Below, in pieces: positions 8,546 to 17,211 of a DNA stretch of 64,000 bases (positions are counted from its first letter, which is position 1; each line of letters begins with the position of its first letter). Origin of the DNA: Rhodococcoides trifolii. GTDB lineage: Bacteria; Actinomycetota; Actinomycetes; Mycobacteriales; Mycobacteriaceae. The notes under the pieces were generated by a model. It had not been told where the DNA came from. It searched no databases and worked only from the letters and a program-made list of their open reading frames with translations. The stretch lies in contig NZ_BMCU01000007.1 in the NCBI RefSeq assembly GCF_014635345.1, forward strand, positions 1-64,000, given 5' to 3'. A program made the translations under genes and the position numbers.

Positions 8546-9471
8546 CGGGCCCCGAGCGGCCGACGGTCAGTGTGGTCATCCCGACCATCGGACGCCCGCA
8601 GCTGGCCGACGCCGTCGCGTCGGTGTTCGCCCAGACCTACCCGGTCGATCAGGTCGTCGTGGTGGTGGACGCGGACGTCGAGATCTCGCTCCCGGACGAT
8701 CCCCGGATCCACGTCGTGCACACCGAGTTCGGTACGGGCAGTTCCGCTGCCCGCCAGACGGGCATCGAGTGCGCCAAGGGGGACGTGATCGCCCTGCTCG
8801 ACGACGACGACGAGTGGTTCCCGGACAAGCTGGCGATCCAGTTGGATTCCGTGGCCGACGTCGAGTCCGACCTGTGGCTCAGCTCCACACTGGTCGAGGT
8901 GCACGACGGCCGGCCTGTTCCGCGGGTCATGCCGACGCGCGTGATCGAACCGCACGAACGGGTCGACGACTACCTCTTCCGGTTCCACGAGCCGCGGTTC
9001 GGCGGCTCCGGTCTGCAGACCTCGACGCTGTGTTTCCCTCGCGCAGTTGCCGACCGCGTTCCGTGGGCGCGTCCCACCGCAGCTCTGCACGACGATCCGA
9101 CTTGGGTCATGCAGGTGCGAGACGCGTTCCCGGACATCGCCATCCTCCAGATTCCGACTCCGCTGGTGCGCTACAACATGGAGATGTCGTCGCTCTCGCG
9201 CACCGGTCGCGACGAGAGTCGCGACTACATCGCCTGGGGCGACGCCCACCTGTGCGACGCCGACCGACGTACCAAGGGTGATTACTACTTCACCGGCCCG
9301 GTCACCTCTGCCGTGTCGGGTACCTCCCTGATCGGTGTGCTGCGCGCCATGGCCGTCGGGGTGCGCAAGGGCACTCCCGGTCCCTGGGCCGTCTTCTACG
9401 CCGTGGCCTCGATTGCTCGTGTGCTGTTGAAGAAGATGCGCTCGATGCTGCCCTCGGGAGCGAACGGATGA
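8542..9471 (+). CDS. Family 2 glycosyltransferase
   Basis: A 309-residue GT-A enzyme. The N-terminus shows the typical VSVVIPTIGRPQ strand and loop. LLDDDDEWFPDKL near residue 90 contains the metal-binding Asp cluster used for nucleotide-sugar binding. No membrane segment is evident, so it should act at the inner face of the membrane on a lipid-linked acceptor. The start is ATG 8542, overlapping the polymerase stop; the upstream extension of the open frame lies inside the polymerase gene and is ignored. Its own stop overlaps the next gene as ATGA. The sugar donor cannot be told from sequence alone. Confidence 0.85.
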   Translation: MTGPERPTVSVVIPTIGRPQLADAVASVFAQTYPVDQVVVVVDADVEISLPDDPRIHVVHTEFGTGSSAARQTGIECAKGDVIALLDDDDEWFPDKLAIQLDSVADVESDLWLSSTLVEVHDGRPVPRVMPTRVIEPHERVDDYLFRFHEPRFGGSGLQTSTLCFPRAVADRVPWARPTAALHDDPTWVMQVRDAFPDIAILQIPTPLVRYNMEMSSLSRTGRDESRDYIAWGDAHLCDADRRTKGDYYFTGPVTSAVSGTSLIGVLRAMAVGVRKGTPGPWAVFYAVASIARVLLKKMRSMLPSGANG

Positions 9472-10274
9472 CGGGGCCGACCCACCCGACGCTCACCGTG
9501 TCGGTGGTCACCATCTCCTTCCGCGACCTCGCCGGGCTGCGCAAGACCGTCGACTCGGTCCGTTCTCAGCGCGGGTCGTCGAACGTCGAACACATCGTGA
9601 TCGACGGCAATTCGGGCCCCGACGTCGTCGAGTATCTGACCTCGCTGGATCCGCAGCCGTTCCGGTGGGTGTCCGAACCGGACAACGGACGATACGACGC
9701 CATGAACAAGGGTCTGTCCATGGCGACCGGAGATGTGCTGTGGCTCATGCACTCCGGCGACATCTTCTCCGATCCGGGTGCAATCGAGGCGGCCGTGACC
9801 AGCCTGTCCGCCCCCCGCGCACAGTGGGGGTACGGGAAGGTGCGCCGCATCGGTGAGGCGGGTGAGGATCTCGGCGAATGGGGTTTTTCGCCGTTCGACC
9901 TCACCGCGTTCGCATCCGGTCGCGGGGCGATACCGCATCAGGCGTCGTACTTCGGGGCGGACATCTCGCGCGAACTCGGTTCGTACGACGAGACATTCGG
10001 CCTTGCCGCCGATCAGCTCTACATCTTCAACGCAGCTCTGCATTCGGCACCGGTCGTGCTCGATCGCGTCGTCTGTGATTTCGATACCTCGGGCGCCGGC
10101 ACCGTACGGCCGATCAAGGAGAACTTCGCCGATCTCCGCCGGGCGTGGGACAGTGTCGGCTACTATCCGTCGGGCAATCGTCGTCGGGACAGGGCCAAGT
10201 CGCGGGTCCTCGAGTATCTGACGCGGACCATCGTGGCCGTGAAGCCTGTGGTGTCGCGCCTGCGGAGCAGATGA
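9468..10274 (+). CDS. Family 2 glycosyltransferase (WcaA/SpsA-like)
   Basis: A 268-residue cytoplasmic GT-A transferase. It begins with LTVSVVTISFRDLAGLRKTV, followed by HIVIDGNSG and EPDNGRYDAMNKGLSMATGD, the pattern of small GT2 enzymes of the WcaA type. The DxD equivalent is less clear (WLMHSGDIF takes the usual place). It starts at ATG 9468, overlapping the previous stop by four bases, and ends overlapping the flippase start, so translation is likely coupled through the four genes. It probably adds one sugar of the repeat unit. Confidence 0.85.
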   Translation: MTGPTHPTLTVSVVTISFRDLAGLRKTVDSVRSQRGSSNVEHIVIDGNSGPDVVEYLTSLDPQPFRWVSEPDNGRYDAMNKGLSMATGDVLWLMHSGDIFSDPGAIEAAVTSLSAPRAQWGYGKVRRIGEAGEDLGEWGFSPFDLTAFASGRGAIPHQASYFGADISRELGSYDETFGLAADQLYIFNAALHSAPVVLDRVVCDFDTSGAGTVRPIKENFADLRRAWDSVGYYPSGNRRRDRAKSRVLEYLTRTIVAVKPVVSRLRSR

Positions 10275-11938
10275 TGACGGATCAGCACACGCCGAAGGGG
10301 CCGGTTCGCCGAGTACCACCGCCGCAGCGGCAGTTTCCCGGCCCGGGCGGACAGGGTCGACACCAGCGGATCGACTGGAGCAACTCCGATTTCGTCACCG
10401 AACCGATCTCCGTCGTGCGCGATTTCGCTGTCACCGAGGTCATTCCGGTGGTCGACTTCGTCCCGCGGGCGGTGTCCGATCAGACCGCGGCCGTCGCTGC
10501 TGTCACGCGCGAGGAGGACGGCGAGAGCGGGCTGAGCAAGCAGGAGAAGGGTGCCGTCGTCTGGGGCACGATCTTCCGCATCATCGGCACTCCGGTCGTC
10601 GCTCTGCTCGGTCTTCTGAACACCGCCATCATCGTGAAGCAGACCGGCTCCGGCGTGTTCGGCGTGGTGTCGCTCATCTCGACGATGAGCTTGCTGTTCC
10701 CGTTCGCCGATCTCGGCGTCGGCTCGGTGGTCACCAACGCGGCCTCCGCCGCAGGCCGGCTGCGCGACAACGTGGTCGCCATCGCCACCATTCAGCGCGC
10801 CGTGCGTGTGCTCCTTCAGGTGAGTCTCGGGCTCATCGTGTTGTTCCTCCTCGCGTTCGTCTTCGACGGGTGGGGAACCATCATCGGTGTCACCACCGGA
10901 CCCGAGGATCGGTACGTGGTGACGGCCGCGGCGTGCATTTTCGCGCTCACCGTCCCGACCGGTCTCGGCGTGCGCATCCTCATCGGAGTCGACAAGAACC
11001 AGCTGGCCGTGCTGATCATGATGAGCAACTCGGCCTTCGGCCTGCTCAGCACCTTCGCATTGCTGCTGTTCGGAGCCGAGGGCATCTGGTACGCGCTGCC
11101 CGGCGTGGTCGGCTCGTTGCTGGGCAACATCGTCGGAACCGTCGTCGCCCTTCGGGTGACCGGCATCGCCGACCTGGTGTTCCGCAAACCCGAAGTGGGA
11201 CACACCAAGCTGCTGTCCGGGTCCGTGTGGATGCTGGTGGCGAGCATCGGTCTGCCCCTCGGACTCCAGTCGCACCGCATCATTCTTTCCCACCTGTCCA
11301 CACCCGAGGAGTTGTCGCGGTACGCGCTGATGGCGCAGATCTACGCGCTGGGGTGGTCGGTGTTCTCCACGGCCGGCATGGCGTTCTGGCCGGTGTTCGT
11401 CAAGCGCCGAGGCGACCCGGCGGGCACGATCAAACTCTGGCGCCAGATCATCCTGGCGTTCTCGGGTGTGGCGGTGGTCGCGGCGATCGGCGTCACGGCA
11501 CTCGGGCCGTGGGCGGCGTCGATACTGAGCAGCGGTGAAGTCGAGACGTCCAGGATGCTCGCGTTCGCGTTCGCACTCCTTCTCGTCGTCCAGTGCGTGC
11601 ACCTCCCGTCCGGCGTGCTGTTGACCGCACCGAACGAAATGCGGTGGCAGGCATACTGCATCGTGGTCATGGGCGTGTCGAGTGTGGCGCTCGGAATCTA
11701 TGCGGCGCCGGAGTACGGGGCAGTGGGAGTGGTTCTGGCCGCAGCCGCGGCGGTGCTCGTCGCGCAGATCGTGCCCGACTTCGTTCGCGTGCCGACCATG
11801 ATCAAGAGACGGGTACCCGACGAGTCGGCCGACCCCGACACGTCGAGTCCGGTCGAGATGAAGAAGGAAAGGGTCAGCGCGCCTGCGCCACGGACCGCGC
11901 AAACCGTGCGAATCCCGCAACCCCGGCCGCCTCGCTGA
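10271..11938 (+). CDS. Wzx-like polysaccharide flippase
   Basis: A 555-residue integral membrane protein with around twelve to fourteen hydrophobic segments, of the MOP/MVF transporter superfamily. It should flip the lipid-linked repeat unit across the membrane for the polymerase encoded upstream. The first ~85 residues are polar and proline-rich (RRVPPPQRQFPGPGGQG) and likely cytoplasmic, longer than usual for Wzx. The C-terminal ~45 residues are again polar and basic. The start is ATG 10271 in an ATGATGA overlap with the transferase stop. The last 65 bases overlap the 3' end of the opposing transferase gene, so its polar tail may be a read-on extension. Confidence 0.85.
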   Translation: MMTDQHTPKGPVRRVPPPQRQFPGPGGQGRHQRIDWSNSDFVTEPISVVRDFAVTEVIPVVDFVPRAVSDQTAAVAAVTREEDGESGLSKQEKGAVVWGTIFRIIGTPVVALLGLLNTAIIVKQTGSGVFGVVSLISTMSLLFPFADLGVGSVVTNAASAAGRLRDNVVAIATIQRAVRVLLQVSLGLIVLFLLAFVFDGWGTIIGVTTGPEDRYVVTAAACIFALTVPTGLGVRILIGVDKNQLAVLIMMSNSAFGLLSTFALLLFGAEGIWYALPGVVGSLLGNIVGTVVALRVTGIADLVFRKPEVGHTKLLSGSVWMLVASIGLPLGLQSHRIILSHLSTPEELSRYALMAQIYALGWSVFSTAGMAFWPVFVKRRGDPAGTIKLWRQIILAFSGVAVVAAIGVTALGPWAASILSSGEVETSRMLAFAFALLLVVQCVHLPSGVLLTAPNEMRWQAYCIVVMGVSSVALGIYAAPEYGAVGVVLAAAAAVLVAQIVPDFVRVPTMIKRRVPDESADPDTSSPVEMKKERVSAPAPRTAQTVRIPQPRPPR

Positions 11939-13118
11939 ACTCGGCGCGGCCCAGTTCGGCGGCCCTCGCGGTGAGTGCCGTCCGCTCGGACTCGTGTGCA
12001 GCCAAATCCAGTGCAGCGCTGAGTAATTCGGCACCGCTGCCGGGTGCACACAACCGCGCGGCGTCGAACTTCTCGAGCACGGAGCAGGTGATCCCGCCCG
12101 GTTCCGTGGCGGCGATGATCGGCCGACGTGCGGTCACGTAGGACGTGACCTTGCTGGGAAGCGACATCTCGTGGACACCGGCGCGCTCGTTCAACAGCAA
12201 TGCGTCCGCGGCGGCGAGCACCGTCGGGTAGTCGTCCTCGTCGACGGGGTCCACGAAGCGCAGGTTCCGGATGGAGCTGCCCTCGTCGACGAGCGCCTGT
12301 CTCTGGTTTCCGTCACCGACAAGAACGAAATCGACTGCTGCATCCGATGATTCGGCCAGACGCGCCGCCTCGACAACGGATTCGAGCCCCTGCTTCATGC
12401 CCATGTTGCCGGTGTGTACCACGGTGAAACGGTCATCGGTCGGCCATCCCAGTTTCACCCGCGCATCGTGCGGGGACAGGTCCGCCGTCGCGACGTGGGA
12501 GAAGATCGGCAGATCGACGATCCTGGAGGTGTCGACGCCCCCGGCGCCGACCAGAACGTCACGAAAGCGTGGGGTGATGATGCCGATCAGATCGGCGGAC
12601 CGGGCCAGGCGGTACTCGGCGGAGCTCACGGCCTTTGCCGCGCGCCCACCGGTGGTGCCCGACTGCTGCGCTGCGTTCCCACTCAGATCGTGAACGACCA
12701 CACCGAGAGGGCGTGAGCGTCGGCCCGCGACACCGGCCAGCAGAGCGCCGAGCAGCGGGGTGACCGCGATGACGATGTCACTGCGCGACGCGAGCACGTG
12801 CGGCGCGGCCAGCGCAGAGAAGCTCGATTCCATGCGGGCGCGCCCGGCGAGGTTCGCGGTGGACGGAACCGCGTGCCGGACACGCGTCACCTTGACCGCG
12901 CCGTCGGTTTCGCTCCACCGAATGCCGCGGACGTAACGCGGATCCTGGACCGACCACTGCGGGTAGTGCGGGATCCCCACGACCGCGTGCACGTCCGCAC
13001 CCGCGTCGGACAGCGCGTTGATCAGCGCAGTGTTGTAGGGAGCGCTACCGGTGGTCTCGGGCTGGTAGTGACAGGCGACGACACAGACGGTCAATCCCGT
13101 CAGGTCGGTCTGGTGCAC
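11874..13118 (-). CDS. Family 4 glycosyltransferase (WcaI-like)
   Basis: A 414-residue GT-B transferase. The N-terminal domain contains HYQPETTGSAPYNTALI and GIPHYPQW, typical of WcaI-like enzymes, and the C-terminal domain has VVHTGNMGMKQGLESVVEA, the phosphate/nucleotide region of GT4. The best start is GTG 13118, two bases after the stop of the sugar-phosphate transferase gene, with GAAGG about ten bases upstream; the longer frame to 13268 lies within the neighbour. It likely extends the lipid-linked sugar made by that neighbour. Its last 22 codons are antisense to the end of the flippase gene. Confidence 0.85.
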   Translation of the reverse strand: MHQTDLTGLTVCVVACHYQPETTGSAPYNTALINALSDAGADVHAVVGIPHYPQWSVQDPRYVRGIRWSETDGAVKVTRVRHAVPSTANLAGRARMESSFSALAAPHVLASRSDIVIAVTPLLGALLAGVAGRRSRPLGVVVHDLSGNAAQQSGTTGGRAAKAVSSAEYRLARSADLIGIITPRFRDVLVGAGGVDTSRIVDLPIFSHVATADLSPHDARVKLGWPTDDRFTVVHTGNMGMKQGLESVVEAARLAESSDAAVDFVLVGDGNQRQALVDEGSSIRNLRFVDPVDEDDYPTVLAAADALLLNERAGVHEMSLPSKVTSYVTARRPIIAATEPGGITCSVLEKFDAARLCAPGSGAELLSAALDLAAHESERTALTARAAELGRAEFSEAAGVAGFARFARSVAQAR

Positions 13119-13120
13119 GG

Positions 13121-14698
13121 TCAGTAAGCGCCCTTCGAGGTCAACACGGCGGCCACCGTGCGCCAGATGATGACGAGATCCTGCACGGCAGACCAGTTGT
13201 CGACATAGTAGTGGTCCAGACGGATGCGCTCTTCCTCGGAGGCGTCCGAGCGTCCCGACACCTGCCACAGTCCGGTGAGTCCGGGCTTGACCAGCGAACG
13301 CCGCTCGATGAAGTTCAGAATCTGGGCGCCCTCACCGGGGAGCAGCGGCCGCGGACCGACCAGGCTCATGTCGCCCTGGAGAACGTTGAGGAGCTGGGGC
13401 AGCTCGTCGATGCTGGTCTTGCGCAGGAAGCGGCCGATGCGTGTGATGCGCGCGTCGTTGGCCGACTTGTAGAAGACCGACTGCGCCTGACCCGCGTCCT
13501 CGCGAGCAGCAGTCGCCGAGTTGGCCGGTCCGCTGATCATGGTGCGCAACTTCCAGATACGGAACAGACGACCACCGCGACCCACGCGGACCTGACGGAA
13601 GAACACCGGCCCGCCGTCTTCGAGCTTGATCGCGATCGCGGCGGCGAGGAGCACGGGCGAGAGCATGATCAGTGCGAACGCGGCGCTGACCATGTCGAAC
13701 ACCGTCTTGCCCATGTTGGCGGCGCCGTCGCGCTTGGGGCGGTCGACCTGCAGCAGCGGGAGGTTGTCGATGGGGCAGATCTTGAGTCGCGGACCGGCGA
13801 CATCGGCGAATCCCGGCGCCACCACCAAGTCGACGGCGTGGGTGTCGAGTGTCCAGGCGAGGTCGCGCATCCGCTCGTATCCGAGGTGCTCGACGGCAGC
13901 GACCGCAACGGTGGTGACGGACGGCATGTCCATGACGGCGTCGATGGCCGTCTCGTCGCCGATGACGGGAATGACGCGCATGCCGGCGCGGATCGCGTCG
14001 ACGTCACCGGTGTGCGCCGGGATGCAGGCGCCGACAACGCGGTAGCCGGCGTCGGCGGCGCGGTCGAAGCTGGTGCTGATGGAACGAACGGAGTCGATGC
14101 TGCCGATCACGACGACGTCGTTGGTGAAGTTGCCGTGCGCCCGTGCGACGGCCAGCCGCCCACGCCAGAAGCGGCGACCAGCCAACAGGCCGATCAGGCC
14201 GACGGGGAGCGCGATGGCGAGGTAACTGCGCGCGAACCCGGCCTGGAGAAGAAGCCCCAGGACTGCGATACCGCCGAACAGCCAGAACGTGGCGGTGACG
14301 ACGCGGCGGTATTCGTCGGCGCCGTGCCCGATCAGGCCCGGATCCCGAGAACCGGCGACGGTGAGCAGGGCGACCCAGAACAGAGCCACGATGATCGAGA
14401 AGGTGAGGTTGGAGCCCACGGCTCCGCCGGCCCAGGCCTCCGTCGTCGCGGTGCCGAACCGTGCGAACTGTGCGAACAGGGCCGCGAAGAACACGATGAA
14501 CGTGTCCGTGGCGAGAAGTTTGTGGCGGTAGGCGCGCTTCCAGTTCTCGCGCTGAGCGATGCGCTTGCGCGGGGGAGTGGTGCGCGGAGTGACGTGAATG
14601 TCCACCCGCCGCGACGGCTTCGAGCCTTCGAACGTGCGGGTAGCGAGAGCCAAGGCAGACCGAACGGGCGTTGTCGGGGCGGACTTAGTGAAGAACAT
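13121..14698 (-). CDS. Polyprenyl-phosphate sugar-1-phosphate transferase (initiating enzyme)
   Basis: A 525-residue membrane enzyme of the WbaP/WcaJ type, which transfers a sugar-1-phosphate to undecaprenyl phosphate and so starts repeat-unit synthesis. The N-terminal half has four or five membrane segments and a nucleotide-fold domain ([13 protein letters not shown]). The C-terminal catalytic domain shows [39 protein letters not shown] and [13 protein letters not shown], all hallmarks of the family. Residues before the first membrane segment are basic and likely cytoplasmic. ATG 14698 is preferred over GTG 14716 because GGAG lies seven bases before it. The next gene downstream is a GT4 enzyme, two bases away. 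Confidence 0.92.
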   Translation of the reverse strand: MFFTKSAPTTPVRSALALATRTFEGSKPSRRVDIHVTPRTTPPRKRIAQRENWKRAYRHKLLATDTFIVFFAALFAQFARFGTATTEAWAGGAVGSNLTFSIIVALFWVALLTVAGSRDPGLIGHGADEYRRVVTATFWLFGGIAVLGLLLQAGFARSYLAIALPVGLIGLLAGRRFWRGRLAVARAHGNFTNDVVVIGSIDSVRSISTSFDRAADAGYRVVGACIPAHTGDVDAIRAGMRVIPVIGDETAIDAVMDMPSVTTVAVAAVEHLGYERMRDLAWTLDTHAVDLVVAPGFADVAGPRLKICPIDNLPLLQVDRPKRDGAANMGKTVFDMVSAAFALIMLSPVLLAAAIAIKLEDGGPVFFRQVRVGRGGRLFRIWKLRTMISGPANSATAAREDAGQAQSVFYKSANDARITRIGRFLRKTSIDELPQLLNVLQGDMSLVGPRPLLPGEGAQILNFIERRSLVKPGLTGLWQVSGRSDASEEERIRLDHYYVDNWSAVQDLVIIWRTVAAVLTSKGAY

Positions 14699-14867
14699 GT
14701 ACGACTCCGTGTTCACATAACTAGCTGTGGTGTGACTCGATTACCAGTCTCCCCGACTAGTTCGAACCGGCGACCCGCTTCGTTACAGAAAACCGGGAGC
14801 GAGTCCGGAATGGAGCGTATTTGATGCCCGACCGGTCGGCAAACGACTTGGGGTCCAATTCACCCTT

Positions 14868-14880
14868 TATGCTGAAGTTG
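14868..14880 (+). promoter_or_regulatory. -10 element suggesting a leaderless transcript
   Basis: TATGCT at 14868-14873 is followed six bases later by the GTG start at 14880, about where transcription would begin. No good Shine-Dalgarno sequence precedes that GTG (only GAAG two bases away). The nearest -35-like TTGGGG at 14848-14853 is only 14 bases upstream, so the promoter is not ideal. Confidence 0.35.
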
Positions 14881-15956
14881 TGACCATTTCGAGACGTCTC
14901 TCCATCGCGGCGCTGGCGCTCGTCGCCGTCGCCGCCGCGATGTGGACGCCGGGTCAGCTGGGGGAATCGGCAGTCGTCCCTGGTCGAGGTGCCGAAATCT
15001 CCACGTCCGGGTGCGGAGACGGCTCCCTGGGAGTCACCGCTGTGACAGTTGGTGAATCGCAAGAGGCTTTGGACCGTCAAAGTGGTGACATTTCAGCAAT
15101 CGGCTTTTCTTCCGTGCGTCTGCCCATCGAATGGCCGCGCATCGAGCTGTCCCCCGGAACCTTTGATTGGTCACAGATCGATGCACAGGTCGACAGCTTC
15201 CTCGCCAAGGGCGTCGGCGTGCTCGGCGTCGTCACCTGGGCGCCCACCTTCGCCGTCCCCGTCGAGAATCAGCTGGTGCGGAACCCGGCCCCGGCGGACC
15301 CCGCGGCGTTCGCGCAGTTCGCCGCCGAGGCCGCGCAGCATTTCGACGGTCGCATCTCCACCTGGGAGGTGTGGAACGAACCGAACGTCGGTGCAGCCTT
15401 CGGTCCGATCGTCAACGTCGACCTCTACTCGCGGATGCTCGTCCAGTCGTATCAGCGCATCAAAGCCGTCGACCCGTCCCTGACCGTGCTGACCGGAGGC
15501 ACCTCACCGACGGCCGACAACGCGACAGACCTCAGTCCGGCGAGCTTCGTGCGCGAGTTGTACCGCCTCGGCGCGGGAGGGTCGTTCGACGGCGTCGCGA
15601 TGCACCCGTACAGCTATATCCCGCTCAGCAACGCGAACAACGTCGGAGAGTCCGGATCCGACATCGAGTTGGTGCGCGAGCAGATGGTGGCGGCGGGCGA
15701 CGAGAACAAGAAGATCTGGTTCACAGAGTTCGGCGTGCCGACCGGCGGACCCACCAACCTCACCGAGATCCAGCAGGCGCAGTACCTGGTCGACGGAATC
15801 TCGTACCTGCGCTCGCTGCCGTACTGCGCCGGGCTGTTTCTCTTCGACTTCCGTGACGTCGCCACCGGAAGCGCCTCCCAGGAGTACAACTTCGGGCTCG
15901 TGCGCTCGGACTACACGCCCAAGGCGTCGCTCGCTGCCGTCGAATCGATCATGTAG
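14880..15956 (+). CDS. Secreted GH39/GH5-like glycoside hydrolase, copy 2
   Basis: A 358-residue exported protein clearly paralogous to the hydrolase at 691-1779. A signal peptide (SIAALALVAVAAAMW) precedes the catalytic domain. Shared landmarks are LGVTAVT, SVRLPIEWPRIE, FDWSQID, WNEPN (acid/base Glu), HPYS, TEFGVPT (nucleophile Glu), LRSLPYC and FLFDFRD. Length agrees with a single clan GH-A barrel. It starts at GTG 14880, probably from a very short leader. It is divergent from the initiating transferase gene. The likely role is cutting or editing the exopolysaccharide as PslG does in Pseudomonas; the substrate linkage is unknown. Confidence 0.8.
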   Translation: MTISRRLSIAALALVAVAAAMWTPGQLGESAVVPGRGAEISTSGCGDGSLGVTAVTVGESQEALDRQSGDISAIGFSSVRLPIEWPRIELSPGTFDWSQIDAQVDSFLAKGVGVLGVVTWAPTFAVPVENQLVRNPAPADPAAFAQFAAEAAQHFDGRISTWEVWNEPNVGAAFGPIVNVDLYSRMLVQSYQRIKAVDPSLTVLTGGTSPTADNATDLSPASFVRELYRLGAGGSFDGVAMHPYSYIPLSNANNVGESGSDIELVREQMVAAGDENKKIWFTEFGVPTGGPTNLTEIQQAQYLVDGISYLRSLPYCAGLFLFDFRDVATGSASQEYNFGLVRSDYTPKASLAAVESIM

Positions 15957-15962
15957 GCGTTC

Positions 15963-17159
15963 TCACGCGCAGTTCGACGGTGCTCGCTTGTCGGTGAGCC
16001 GGTCGAGGATCCACTTGTACATCTCGTCGCCCCCGTCGGCGTCCGAGTGACCCTGATCCGGGTTCACACGGTGAAGCAGCGGGTCTCCGAAGGTGCAGGC
16101 GCGCTGTACCGCGGACTCGACCCAGTCCTGCAGCACGAGATCGTCCTTGCCGCCGTTGATCACCAGCAGCGGCCCGGACGCTGGACGCTTCGGCAGCGTG
16201 TACTCGCCGAGCCAGGTCTTCAGCTGGTCGGTGGCCTCCTGCGACACCGGGACCACCTGGGTGCCGTCGAGGGCTGCGTTGGCGCTGGACTTCGCGTCCG
16301 CCTGTGCCGGGTCGCAACCACCGAGCACTGCAAGTTGATCGAGGGCGACCCCGGAGAGGTAGTCGCTCAGAACCAGGTCCGGGTGCACCGCCTTCAGCCC
16401 GGCGATCACCAGCGGCATGATCTGCACCTGCGCGGGGGTCAGGGTGCCGTCCTTGGCGGCCTGCGCCAGTCCGGTGATCTCGGCCGGCGGCGACACCGCC
16501 ACCGCGCCGAGGAAGTCGAGGCCGGAGCCGTAGTCGCCGGCGTACTCGTCGGCGGCCCATGCCGCCGCGCCGCCCTGCGAACCGCCGAGCGCCAACCACC
16601 GCGTGGAGGTGGTCGGGTAGGTGTTCCGGAGGGCACGCACCGCGTCGATCATGTTGAACGCGGCCGCGCGTGGCTCGAGGTAGGGATGGGCTCCCGCCTG
16701 CCCCAGCCCTTCGTAGTCGGTCATCGCCACCGCGGTGCCGGACTCCACGATGGCCGCGATCGTCTCGGCGCTGCCCAACAGGTTCTGATACAGCGACGGA
16801 CCGCAGTTCACGTCTGTTCCGGTGGTGGGGTGCCCGTACGAGAGCACCGGCCACCCGCCCTCGGGCGCTGTCCCCTTCGGTAGGAAAACGGTGCCGGAGA
16901 CTTCGGTGCTCGCCCCGTCCTCTGGTGACACCGAGTTGTAGACCACCCGTTCGGCGGAGCCGACCCGAGCGGCAACCTCGGGCGCCAGATCGAGCGGAGT
17001 CGACGAGAGCACGGTGCCTCGCGCGGCGAGGGCGGCGTCGGAGATCGAGGGCAGCGCCTCGGGTGTCGGCGCGGCCGGAGCCTCCGGCTCGGACGAACAC
17101 GCCGACACGGTCACGAAGAGCGCGCACGCAGCCAGCAGGGGGACGAGCCGTCGAGTCAT
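15963..17159 (-). CDS. Secreted LIP-family lipase (lipoprotein)
   Basis: A 398-residue alpha/beta hydrolase of the secretory lipase family (PF03583 type). The N-terminus MTRRLVPLLAACALF followed by VSACSS is a lipoprotein signal with a lipobox, so it should be anchored outside. LGGSQGGAAAW around residue 195 contains the nucleophile serine, GGKDDLV supplies the acid Asp and DQGHSD the histidine. YGHPTTGTDVNCGPS matches the oxyanion region. It hydrolyses acyl esters; the natural substrate is unclear. Its stop is six bases from the stop of the convergent hydrolase gene. It seems unrelated to polysaccharide synthesis. Confidence 0.85.
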   Translation of the reverse strand: MTRRLVPLLAACALFVTVSACSSEPEAPAAPTPEALPSISDAALAARGTVLSSTPLDLAPEVAARVGSAERVVYNSVSPEDGASTEVSGTVFLPKGTAPEGGWPVLSYGHPTTGTDVNCGPSLYQNLLGSAETIAAIVESGTAVAMTDYEGLGQAGAHPYLEPRAAAFNMIDAVRALRNTYPTTSTRWLALGGSQGGAAAWAADEYAGDYGSGLDFLGAVAVSPPAEITGLAQAAKDGTLTPAQVQIMPLVIAGLKAVHPDLVLSDYLSGVALDQLAVLGGCDPAQADAKSSANAALDGTQVVPVSQEATDQLKTWLGEYTLPKRPASGPLLVINGGKDDLVLQDWVESAVQRACTFGDPLLHRVNPDQGHSDADGGDEMYKWILDRLTDKRAPSNCA

Positions 17160-17211
17160 GGTCCCGAGATTAGCCGTTGCGCCGGAGGGCCCGGCGCGGG
17201 TACCGGGCGAA

